Assembly (NCBI RefSeq): GCF_026212465.1
Contig: NC_080049.1
Coordinates: 20,089,620 to 20,153,619, forward strand
DNA length: 64,000 nucleotides
Direction of reading: 5' to 3'
DNA from: Amaranthus tricolor
Lineage: Eukaryota > Streptophyta > Magnoliopsida > Caryophyllales > Amaranthaceae
The translations under genes and the position numbers were made by a program. This document shows, piece by piece, positions 53,571 to 64,000 of this stretch. The stretch's first letter is position 1. The number at the start of each line of letters is the position of its first letter. The notes under the pieces were generated by a model. That model had not been told where the DNA came from. It was given only the letters and a program-made list of their open reading frames with translations, and made no database searches.

Positions 53571-55535
53571 CAAACTCTTATTACAAAATTATAAAAAAAG
53601 ACTCATTAACTATTGAATAATTCATATTCTTATTATTTCTTAGTTATAGACTTATTTTAGTTTCTTTTACTTTGGAATTTTTATTTTCTATTCTTCAATA
53701 GGCTTATATTCTCTCTTTTAATCTTGTTCTTCCTAATAATATTTATCTTATTCTTACATGAATATTAATCAAATTTATAAAAATAAGAAAACTTCTTTAA
53801 AATTATCCCACTTACTTTACCTTTTTTTTCTCTCTCTTTTGGTAATATTATCCACAATTTTGTTTTGATTTAATTAACGTTTTCTCTTCAATGTAATCCA
53901 CTTATTTAATTTTCTCTTTGACTTCATCCACTTATTTATCTATCGTATTAATTATTTATCTTTATAACTTACTTTTAAACGTTACTTCATACACTATAGA
54001 TTTCCCATATAGAATATTATATTTGAAACTTACAATTTGTTTTAATATATCTATTTGAAATCTTGTTGAATTTGTCTTTTTATTTAGAATTTTATTATAT
54101 GTATTTTATAATATTTTATAAATTGCATTAATAATATTAAGCATCAAACATATGCTCTGAAAATCGCAATAAAAAATAGGTAGGGATAATAATTACACCA
54201 AGCAAGTTAAATGGAAGAATAAAGAGAGTAATGTAGGAAATAAAGTAGGAAATAAAGTATTACTATAGAATATTTGTAAATTAGGAAGGTAGTATAATTT
54301 TTTAATATTATTTCCTCTATTAGCTGAGTAGTTTATGTATAAATATCGGTGTATTTTCTCATTAAAATTTAATATAAGTTAAGTATTTAAAATCCAAACC
54401 CTAATTTCAATATTATTTTCGCATTCTAATTTTATTCAAGTAATTCCTTAATTATGTTAAAGAGACTACAAAAAATGTTGTGCACTCATACATATTTTAG
54501 GCTTTTCTTATCCCTGGTGGGATATTTAAAACTACGTGTTGAGCATAAGATTTTGATGAACCCAAAGTTTATTTTTCCCTTTAATCTTTTTATATTACAT
54601 GTTATATTACTAATTTTTGAAAAACAATTTATGTAAACGTGCAATTTAGATTTTTTTTTTTTTTTTACTTTATAACGCACTAGCTTTTACATTTGTCTCT
54701 TTAGGTTACAATTTTTTTTATACAAAATACTCGTTTTTTAGTTTTTGTGCAAAATTCTTATGTGGAAACTTAAAGTAGACGGAGAAGTATATTGAACTTT
54801 TTTAGTGTTATATAGGATAGGATTACTCTCTCAACTTTGCTTCTTGTTTATGTTTGCATAGGTACGAGCTTGTTGATTTCAAATTAAGTCAATAATAAAA
54901 TCTGTTTAGATGACGCAAATAAATTCTATAAACTTAAGTCTACTTTTGATTAAGTTCAAATTATTTTAGACATTATGTACAACTAGCTTAACTTCTCATG
55001 CAAATGCATATAATATCGTTAATTCAATCAAAAATTAGCGGTTCTTCTAAATAAATCAATTTTTTATTATTATGCCCCTTTGTTTTTTATTTGTTTTTAT
55101 CAATTTTCGCAAATGGAACTTTTATAAAGTTTTTCTTGTTTTCAGGGATCAAAATAACTTCATTTATTGAATATATTTTATAAAAATGACATTACGTATT
55201 TACCATTTTACCGGTCTCAGATGCATGTCCCATTTTGTTGAACAAAAAACTTTATTCCCTTAATATTCAATGTTATAGGACTTTTATTCATTTGTTCTTA
55301 TAATTGCTCTTTCTGATTCTAAAGCACATAATCATTACAAACAGCTCTTAAAAGCTCAGCCTAAATTTAATTTATGTTAATTTTAAAAGAATGACGCACG
55401 CGTGTAAAGTGGAATGCCATTTCTTTTTGAAACTCTCTACTCATGCAAGAAGGAAACAACAACGAGGCACATGTATTTCAAGGATTCTTTGTAAGTTTTT
55501 CATGATATTGCCATTTCTTTTTGAAGCATAAAATT
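53571..55535. other. Intergenic, no gene seen
   Basis: AT-rich with T-runs near 53440-53500 and 54650-54665. No conserved motif. Confidence 0.4.
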
Positions 55536-55635
55536 CTTTTGGTTGATAAATTCTTTTGGGAATACATTTGGGATTGGTTGATTTATCATTTTGGGACTTA
55601 GTCAAGGGCGAGTAAGGTTTAAGAGTGGGGGAATT

Positions 55636-56690
55636 TGATAATACTTTCTTTTGTGTATTTTTCTATTTCAATTTCGGTTTTATTAAGTAGAGTTTAGATT
55701 TAACTATATAACAATTAGAGAAATTACTTTATAGAATAGTTTTATTGATATAATTCTCTAAGATAATAATCCTAGTATTATTAGAAGGTCATTATGTAAA
55801 TATATCATTTCAAGCAAAGAAGAAGAAGCAAGCAAAGAATCGGATCAGACTGAGATGCGCGGCCTGCGGAGTTTTACGCGGCTCGTGCATGCGCGACACG
55901 CGGAGTTTTACGCAGGGTGCGGAGTTTAGTCTGTAGGCTGGGCGGCTATTTCACTTTTTCCATTTCGGCTTTCATTTTCAATTGGAAGTTTAGAGGGGTT
56001 TGAGAGGCGACTTGCAAAGAGGAATGATGAGCAAATCCAATGGCAAGAGCTTCATCAAATCTCTATAAATAGGCAAGAAAGCTTAGGAATGAGATCATCT
56101 TGTAATTTTTCATTAAAATACTTCTTCTTCTTCATTTCTATTTTTCTATGGTTATGGAGCTTCAAGCTTAAAATTTCATTTCTTGAGGAAGGTTGATTGG
56201 AAACTTCTAATTACTCATTGTAAGAATTCCTCTACTTAATATACTTTTGATTGTTGAAGAGTTCTTATTATAATCTTATGAATGTTGTTTGAATTGGAAA
56301 TCAACTATTGTTCTTGTTATTGCAATATTCATTTATGCTAAATCTATTTGCAAAATCAGTTAGTTTTGTACTTGGATTTATGGCAGCAACTAGTTCTAAT
56401 TGTGAATGCAGATTATGAATGATTAGAATCTAAATGAACTTTCATTTTGATTGAAAACTATTTGCTTGAATAGTTTTAGCAAACCTATTGATTCTCTTTT
56501 CTTAAAGTTATTGTTGGATTGAATTTATTCTCTGATTGGAATGAATTAACTAATAGTAAGAGCTTTACATTCAAACTGATTTTGATGTTTAGCTACACTT
56601 AAGGAGAATAGAAGTATAATCATCTTCACAACATGTAGTCAAAAGTGAATTTCTTAAGTAAAGTATTCAATGATCAATGAGAAACAAGAA
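55636..56690 (+). repeat. Probable Gypsy LTR (right limit uncertain)
   Basis: Starts TGATAATAC after a PPT-like run. Contains TATAAATA at 56064-56071 and a GC-rich patch at 55855-55925 with GCGGAGTTTTACGC repeated. No primer site could be found, and gag homology starts almost immediately downstream, so the leader and the Gag N-terminus seem deleted. Confidence 0.5.
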
Positions 56691-56699
56691 GTATACAAT

Positions 56700-57743
56700 C
56701 AACAGAGGAGAATGTGAAACTTAGAGCATTCCCTTTTGCCCTAACGGATGCGGCTAAGGATTGGCTTTATAACTTACCACCAGGTTGTGTCACCACTTAG
56801 GCAGAGATGAAAAAGAGATTCCTTAAAAAATACTTTCCAGCTTCGAAATCATCCACTCTAAAGAAAAAAATTAGCAACATGGAACAAAATAGTGATGAAT
56901 CATTTTATGAGTATTGGGAAAGATTTAAAAGGTTGTGTGCGAGCTGTCCCTATCATGGGTACCACGATGAAGATCTCATTATGTATTTTTACAATGGGCT
57001 TGTCAATGATGATGTAAGAATGATAAATGCAGCTAGTGGAGGTTCCATTCTCAATAACACACTGGAAGCTGCAAGGGCATTGATTGAAGAACTGGCTGAA
57101 GGTTCTAAGCAATTCAACAAGAGATCCCACGATATAAGAGCAATTAGAGAAAATGTTACCACTGAGTCTAAAGTTGGCAAACTAGAAGATCAAATGCAAG
57201 CATTAACATCAATGATGAGAGAATTCATGGTTAAGGGAAAAGCACAACAAGTGAAGTCATGCAGCATTTGCTCTTTTAATCATCCTACAGATTCTTGCCC
57301 TCAGTTACAAGAAGAAGTTAATGAAGAAGTTAGTGCAATTGGTTTTCACAACCAAGGGTTTCAGAAAAGAAATGATCTGTTTTCCAATACATACAATCCA
57401 GGGTGGAGAGACCATCCAAATCTCAAGTATGGGAATCCATTAGGGAATCAACAACATCATCAACAACAATCATTCTTCAAGCCACAACAACAATCTTATC
57501 CTAGACCCCCACATCACGGTCAAGGATCAAGTTCGAATTCCAATATGTCCACCGAAGAAATGTTGAATACTCTAACACAGAACATGATTCAATTTCAAGA
57601 TGAGACTCGTTCTAGCATCAAGAACATTGAAAGACAAATGGGTCAAATCTCAGGAGTAGTTAGCAAATTATAGGCTAGAGATTCAGAATTGTTGTCATCA
57701 CAAACAGAACCAAATCCAAGGATGAATGCTAGTGCAATGACTC
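56700..57743 (+). pseudogene. Gypsy Gag (Retrotrans_gag), broken
   Basis: Homology begins upstream of 56807 with LRAFPFALTDAAKDWLYNLP, then a TAG at 56798-56800 where the family has Trp. Next comes EMKKRFLKKYFPASKSSTL, a typical Retrotrans_gag core. A short knuckle CSICSFNHPTDSC (CX2CX3HX4C) lies near 57260-57300, followed by a Gln/His/Pro-rich tail. A TAG at 57671-57673 ends the frame, but coding similarity continues (NPRMNASAMTL) up to the Harbinger insertion at 57744. Confidence 0.85.
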
Positions 57744-57914
57744 TTAGGGTCCGTTTGGTTCAGTGAGTAGGATTGGAATGGTATGGAACCCCATACCAGG
57801 ATGGTATGGATTCAAAACCCCATACCAGACTAAAACTGTTTGGTTCAATCCTGTAATAGATATTCAATCTATTCACACTGTTTGGTTCAATTATGGAATG
57901 GATTCTCTGTCCAG

Positions 57915-58200
<286 letters not shown>

Positions 58201-58357
58201 TTATTAAACACACAAATACATACACACAAAGTAGTAGTTCAATACATTTTCACTCAAAATGGTGTCAATACATCTCTACACAAAAAGATTCCAATATATG
58301 TTTTTGACAACCAAACACAAAGTCTAGATAATTTATAAGTTAAGCATTTTCATTACA

Positions 58358-59441
58358 TCACTTGCCCAAGTTAGGATGAATGAGGTTGATTATAAACTCT
58401 TTCTTCCACTCATCATCCGGGCATTGGTAAAAGAGGGACAGTTCACTTGGATTGGAGGCCAACCTCTTGGAAGCTTCCATTACTTCAAATCTTGTCAATC
58501 CTTCTATGCGAAGCAATTCACTAAAAAATTTTTTGTTTTGATTTTCCTCAACTTCTTCACGAGCCATGATAGCTTGCTCATGTAGTTGTGCAGTAGAGAA
58601 GGCACTTGCAATGGTAGACATGTGCTTGTTCATCTCATTCATATGATTTGAAAAGCTAGAAGACATATTGTTAAAAGAAGAAGTTAAGTCCACAACCTCC
58701 GGCTTCTTCCTTTTCCTTCCTTGTTCATTTGGAGCCTTTTGTTTTTTGGCTTTCTTTGAAGAAGTTTCACTTGGAGTTGATTGTTTTGATTGGTTGACGG
58801 ACTAATTATCATCAAATTCATCATCTTCATCACTACCACCCTTATCTAGTTCAATGGTCTCTTTCTCTTGATTGTCAACAGCTTCGACAAAAGTCTCAGA
58901 TTGCACTCCAGTAGCTCGATCGGCACCAAAGATAACTGACAGTTGATCATAAAATGGAAAAGGAACATTCCATAATCCTTGAGCATTTCTGTGTTGCTGA
59001 AATTAAACAAGAATCGGAATAAAAAAAAGATACGTCATTTAAAATATGTTATAATTTCTAACAAATTGTAAACAAGTCAAAGTATTTGTGTACCTTACAA
59101 AATTCTTCATAAGATTGCCTTTCACAAACAATCATATTATTTTCATTATCCTAAGAAAAACCAGAAGTGCGAAACATTTCAGTTAGCACATTATACTTAT
59201 CCTTAAACCATTTGATTTTTTATTCAATATGGGGAATAGCTTTCAACCCACACCCGGGAAACTTCTTATTCAATTTCTCCACTAACTTATTCTTGAAACC
59301 ACCTTTGAAACTCCCATCAGCTTTCCATGAAGGATCGGCACTCATCTCCAACAAACCATTAATCAAACATTCTTCCTCAGATTTATTCCATGATCACTTG
59401 TTTTTCCCTCTTCCACTTTGAACAAATTGACCAACATTCAT
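58358..59441 (-). pseudogene. PIF/Harbinger Myb/SANT-like protein (ORF1), four in-frame stops
   Basis: The minus-strand frame starts at 59441 (MNVGQFVQSGRGKNK). The SANT/Myb-like part has SWNKSEEECLINGLLEMSA, a GSFKGGFKNKLVEKLN core and KIKWFKDKYNVLTEMFRTSG, the plant Myb_DNA-bind_3 pattern. Stops lie after GKNK, after PHIE, before DNENN and after EFDDN. An intron from the donor near 59094 to an acceptor near 59000 is likely; the second exon starts NAQGLWNVPFPFYDQLSVIF. The C-terminus ends at 58358 after an EVEENQNKKFF helix-rich part. In the family this partner binds the ends and helps bring the nuclease to DNA. Confidence 0.8.
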
Positions 59442-59614
59442 CCTATACAACAATGATGTATTAAAAAAAAGATTACCAAATAAGGCTATTTTCTTATTTG
59501 CAAGATAAAATAAATAATCCAATTACACCATAAAAAATATCTCAACACCATAAAATTCGATTACATCATAAAAAGGAACACCCAAACATAAGTCCAAATA
59601 AACTAAACAAACAT

Positions 59615-61031
59615 TTATGTTTGGCTACGATGCCTAAGTCTCCAATTATTAAACATATTTTGTGCTAAGTTATTCCGATAAGTAGTCCAAGCATCCGTAG
59701 TAGCTATTTGAGTAATCAACTCAACTTCATCATCTAGGCCCTCATAATCACTTTCACCTTCTTCACTATCGGAATCCCAATACATTGTGTAATCTGTTGG
59801 CATATGTTTTCGAATAAGATTGTGTAATAGTACACATGCTTGAAGTATACGCCCATGAGTACGTATTGGAAAGAAGGATGGGGTCCTAAGAATACCCCAC
59901 CTTCCTTTTAATAGTCCAAAACATCTCTCAATAACATTCCTTGCCTTAGAATGTTTCATGTTGAAGTACTCTTCCGCACTAATTGGTTGTCGGTCCCCCC
60001 ACTCTTTAAGGTGATATCGATGACCTCTATATGGTGCTAAAAACCCTTCACAATTCGTGTATCCTGCATCTACCAAATAGTAGGAACCTTGACATATGGC
60101 AAAAAAAAAAAGGTCATGACATTGCTTATTGGACTCCACAATATAAAATCTAAATTCTAAGTATGATTACCTTGTGGCACTTTTAAAACATTAGGCCTAG
60201 TAATAGCATCTCGAAGGACACGACCATCATGAGCGGATCCTTCCCAACTAGGTTGAACATATATGAACTCCAAATTAGGGTTACATACACCTAACACATT
60301 CATAGCAATAGAACCTTTCCTTGTCCGATATCTTGCTCTATCCTCACTTGACACATGAACACTAATATGAGTGCCATCTAAGGCTCCTAAACAATTCTAC
60401 AAAAAAAAGTTAAGAGGGATAAGTTTTACAATAAACAAAGTGGATAGATTTTTAAATAATATAGATGAAATTATGTTATTACCTTAAAACATTTCCATCT
60501 ATCCACTTCACAATCTTCTGTTATAGGTGTCGGCTTTTTTAGCAAGTGCGTATGTAGTTTTAACACGGCAAGAAGACATCGGTAGAAGTTTCTATTAACA
60601 CTTTCTCCACTTCGAAAGAAATGACTTCTAATTGTCCTATTTTTCAAATGATGTGCCAAAGTGTACAAGAACATAGCTACAATTTCCTCCAAAGACATAT
60701 TTCGAGTGCCATTTAAACCACCGACATCTCTGACCATCTCACAAAGGACATAAAAGGTTTTTCTATTCACATGAAGTTCACTTTTGCAGACTATATCACT
60801 ATCCTTGATTAGTGCATCCAAGTGCTTTTGTCTAAGGTGTTTCTTCTCACTTTTGCTATAACGTGGTCGTTCAATTTCATAAATAATTACACCCATCATA
60901 CACATCACCAAGTACATGATTGTAAAGACATTGTTAACAACCATGAAAAGTAGTAGTAATTCAATTTGTCTCTTCTTCCTTCTTCTTATTACGGCTAATT
61001 GAGATGGAATCATTTCTGTGAATGTATACAT
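59615..61031 (-). CDS. PIF/Harbinger DDE nuclease (HARBI1-like transposase), three exons, open
   Basis: Exons on the minus strand: 61031-60483, 60396-60171 and 60087-59615, with GT-AG introns (60482-60397 and 60170-60088). They total 1248 nt, 415 residues plus stop, with phases that agree. Motifs: a helical N-terminal segment [34 protein letters not shown] (HTH-like), GALDGTHI (first Asp), YLVDAGYTN (second Asp) and [14 protein letters not shown] (Glu), the DDE_Tnp_4 triad. The C-terminus is acidic, then basic. The start may instead be an internal Met (for example MIPSQLAV). It would cut at TTA/TAA targets together with its Myb-like partner. No stop or frameshift is seen, in contrast to that partner. 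Confidence 0.85.
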
Positions 61032-62080
61032 GCATCATCATATCAATCTAGCAATCATATATATCCAACAGCAATCTGCATGAGATCTTGTCAAAAAACT
61101 GAGCATTTGAATTGGAGGCAGCCTAGATTGGTATGCAAGCACATTTTTTAAAAGTAGAGGCAGCCTAGATTGCTGACAAAAGCTCCATTTTAACACATAC
61201 ATTTTCACCATTTTAGACATATCTAATCAGCCATCAGTACTAAGTTAAAGTCTTCATTAAGTATTATAAGAAAATAGAAAGAAAACCCCACTTATAATAA
61301 TATTTACTAATATCACAACAATTAAGTACCATCATTAGCAAAGTATTCCTCCATTAAAATAAATTAAGGCATTCCTCGATTAAAGCATTCCTTCACCAAA
61401 ATTGTTCACTAACAGTCTAATATCACAACAAATTGAAACATTCCTCCATTAACAATTAAGAAAAATAAAGGAAAAATGATGAACAAAGATGAAATACACA
61501 ACCGGCAAAATGAAATACACAATCATTGTAGAATTAAATTACTAATCCACCATTTGAAAATGTATAAACCCAAATCAATTGTACAGTTAAGTTACTAATC
61601 AATCAAAACTTTAATAAATTCAAATTAACAATTGAAATTAAAATTTCTAGGGAAAGAAAGAAAAAAAAGGTATATACTTTGGTGGTTATGGGCGGTGCGT
61701 TTGCCGGTCTGCGGGAGTGTTGGATGCCGTCTTGACGCTGGAGGAGAGGATGGAATGGAGGAGACTGGGCTGCTGGCGGAGAGGCTGAAATGGAGGTTAA
61801 ACATAGGAGCAGGAGGTCACCGGTGAGGGAAGGTTGAAGAAGATTGAACGGAGGCGGAAGAAGATTGAAGAAAGAACAGGAAATCTCAGATTGAAGTTTG
61901 AGAAGGAATTTTAAGAAGAGAGGGAATTTTAAGAAGAAAGAGTGAATTAGGGTTTGAATATGGGATGGAATGGAGTTTGAAACTTGGGGGTAGGAGGGTA
62001 TGAGATTCTAAGGAATGGAATGGGATGAGAATCCAAAGGGTATGACATCCCAATGTAAAAATGCCTAACCAAACATTAAA
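61032..62080 (-). other. Harbinger 5' flank region
   Basis: Between transposase and right terminus. A short direct repeat GAGGCAGCCTAGATTG occurs at 61115-61130 and 61155-61170. A GC-richer strip at 61680-61860 has only unsupported frames. Likely promoter and leader of the transposase. Confidence 0.4.
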
Positions 62081-62132
62081 ATGGTTGTGATACCATTCCA
62101 TACCATTAAAAATGAACCAACCAAACACACCC

Positions 62133-63421
62133 TTAGAAGTGGAATAGAGTTGCAAGGTAATGAGAGAACCATAGCAAGAGATAAAGAACTCCAAGAAGAA
62201 ACTGTTGTGCATGAACCTTCATCTTCAGAAGATCAAGCACCCCTGTCACAAGAAGAGAAGAATGTTACAACTGCACCTTTACCACAATATGAAGCGGTTC
62301 CACCTTTTCTAGAGGCATTAAAGGAGAGGAAAAATCATGAAGCTAACAAGGACATCTATGAGGTTTTCAAGAATTGTGAAGTAAACATCCCTCTCTTAGA
62401 TGCTTTGAAGTAAATTCCAAGATATGCCAAATTCCTTAAAGAACTTTGTACGACAAAGAGAAATCAAAGATTAAAGGGAATTCAAAAGGTGAAGATGAGT
62501 GAGCACATTTCAACCATATTTCAAAGAAAGTTACCGCCTAAATGTGGAGATCCAGGTATGTTCACTGTCCCTTGCATTATAGGTGAGCTTACATCTCAAA
62601 AAGTCATGTTAGACTTAGGGGCATCAATCAATATAATTCCATATTCACTATATAAGTCTTTGAAACTTGGTACATTGCATGAAACAAGTGTTCTGATACA
62701 ATTAGCTGACAGGTCTAATACATATCCTAAGGGAATAGTAGATGATGTCATAGTTAAAGTAGGGGACCTTATATTTCCTGCCGATTTTTATGTTTTAGAT
62801 ATGGAACATGATAAATATGCAGCACCTATCTTACTAGGTAGACCTTTCATGAAAACTGCTAAGACTAAGATTGATGTAGATACAAGATCACTTACCATGG
62901 AATTTGATGGTAGTAAGGTAGAATTTGACATTTATGACTCTATGAAATTTCTGCCTGAGGACCATTCTTGTTTTGCTATTGATTTAGTTGATATATCTAG
63001 TCAAGATATGTTTGATATAGATGGCCAAGATAAACTCAAGGTGGCCATTGAGCATGGTTTGAATGAAAATAATAAGGAATATGTTTTGAGTGCTGAATTG
63101 CAGGAAGTTTTGCAAGATTTGAAGAAGCAAGAACAACTTCCACTTCTTCCTTCTCATTTAGAGCCATTACCACTAACCACACCCAAGGAGAATTTGTTAC
63201 CCTTTGTTTTGCAGGCACCCAAGGTAGAACTTAAGCCATTACCCGAACATTTAAAGTATGTATTCCTTGGGGAGAATGAGACCTTGCCATTAATTATTTC
63301 AAGCAAGCTGATAAGAGAGCAAGAGAACAAGTTGGTTGAAGTCCTAAAGCAACATAAGGAGGCCTTGGGATGGTCGATTGCAGACATCAAGGGCATAAGC
63401 CCTACTACATGCATGCATTGA
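62133..63421 (+). pseudogene. Gypsy Gag-Pol junction and aspartic protease
   Basis: Coding resumes right after the Harbinger TTA with SGIELQGNERTIARDKEL, then a Glu-rich linker. A TAA at 62411-62413 interrupts the frame. The retropepsin part (from about 62489) has MLDLGASINIIPYSLYKSL with DLGAS as the catalytic motif, and APILLGRPFMKTAKTKID as the flap-distal LGRPF motif. The frame ends at TGA 63419-63421 within the start of RT, where the family has a sense codon after CMH. Confidence 0.9.
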
Positions 63422-64000
63422 ATTTTTTTGGAAAATGATGCCAAGCCAGTAAGACAACCCCAAAGAATGTTGAACCCACCAATAATGAGGTAGTGAAAGC
63501 TGAAATTTTGAAATTACTGCAAGCAGGTATTATTTATCCAATTTCTAATAGTGAATGGGTAAGTCCTACTCAAGTGGTGCCAAAGAAAACTGGTGTTACT
63601 GTAGTGAAGAACCAAAATGGTGAGTTTATTCCAACACGCATTCAAAATGGATGGCGTGTATGCATTGATTACCGTAAGCTAAACGCGGTGACTAGGAAAG
63701 ACCACTTTCCATTGCCTTTTATCGATCAAATGCTAGAAAGGCTTGCTAGTCACGCATTTTATTGTTTCTTAGATGGATATTCAGGTTCTTTGCAGGCACC
63801 TATTGCTCCAGAAGATCAAGAAAAGATAACATTCACATGCCCATTCGGCACAATTTCTTATAGGCGCATGCCTTTTGGACTTTGCAGTGCACCTGCTACA
63901 TTCGAAAGGTGTATGGTGAGTATCTTTTCTGAATTTATAGAAAATTTTGTGGTAGTTTTCATGGAAGACTTCACAATCCATGGAGACACATTTGATGAAT
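63422..64000 (+). pseudogene. Athila-like Gypsy reverse transcriptase, partial
   Basis: Motifs in order: ENDAKPVRQPQRMLNP, a frameshift near 63480, GIIYPISNSEWVSPTQVVPK, GWRVCIDYRKLNAVTRKDHF, FCFLDGY-type motif (YCFLDGYSGS), TFTCPFGTISYRRMPFGLC and the polymerase box at about 63955-63970. That box reads FMEDF, while FMDDF is the rule, so one catalytic Asp is Glu. The domain runs off the window end. Confidence 0.9.

Noticed and set aside
61632..61826. Gly/Trp-rich 64-codon frame
   Set aside because: In the Harbinger 5' flank, with no homology that I recognise and no start context.

Overview
The window looks like intergenic and genic DNA from a plant nuclear genome, most likely a eudicot. The evidence is AT-rich sequence with long (TA)n and (ATT)n tracts, GT-AG introns, nested LTR retrotransposons and DNA transposons, and one host gene of the plant HOTHEAD/mandelonitrile-lyase-like GMC oxidoreductase family. 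Placement in Caryophyllales is only a weak impression. I saw no prokaryotic operons, CRISPR arrays, rRNA or tRNA genes.

Layout. 1-5400: a decayed minus-strand Copia fragment, a foldback repeat, a CACTA-type terminus, (ATT)n tracts around a perfect 31-nt inverted repeat, and a Tourist-like MITE with TAA target duplications. About 5410-13735: a decayed CACTA (En/Spm) element on the minus strand, with a TNP1-like gene, a TNP2-type transposase and three arrays of GCGACAAAA-like motifs. 14270-20490: unidentified repeat families, a SINE candidate and an LTR-like fragment. 20497-31104: a complete SIRE/Maximus-like Copia element with 1.19-kb LTRs, AAAAG target duplications, a broken gag-pol and an extra env-like reading frame with a single internal stop.

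32847-41376: a five-exon GMC oxidoreductase gene. Its exons splice to 585 in-frame codons including the stop. A Stowaway-like MITE ends 25 bp before the exon 3 acceptor dinucleotide, and a 348-bp palindromic element lies in intron 3. It is the only convincing host gene.

41377-55600: an LTR-like fragment related to the one near 19656, a second Tourist-like MITE (TTA duplications), a long (TA)n tract, and a second complete Copia element on the minus strand (45148-52478, CAATT duplications). That element carries an in-frame 120-bp tandem duplication in its reverse transcriptase and a Stowaway MITE just upstream of gag. 55540-64000: an Athila-like Gypsy element that runs off the window. It is interrupted at a conserved coding motif by a PIF/Harbinger transposon (57747-62132, TTA duplications). 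Its DDE nuclease splices to one uninterrupted reading frame, while its Myb/SANT partner protein has four stops.

The genes do not form a pathway. The window records successive insertions: Harbinger into Gypsy, Stowaway into Copia, MITEs into a host intron. No wholly new system is evident. The most unusual points are the PIF element with an intact-looking nuclease, the duplicated RT segment, the env-like frame, the internal CACTA motif array with a palindromic TATA region, and the MITE beside the exon 3 splice acceptor.
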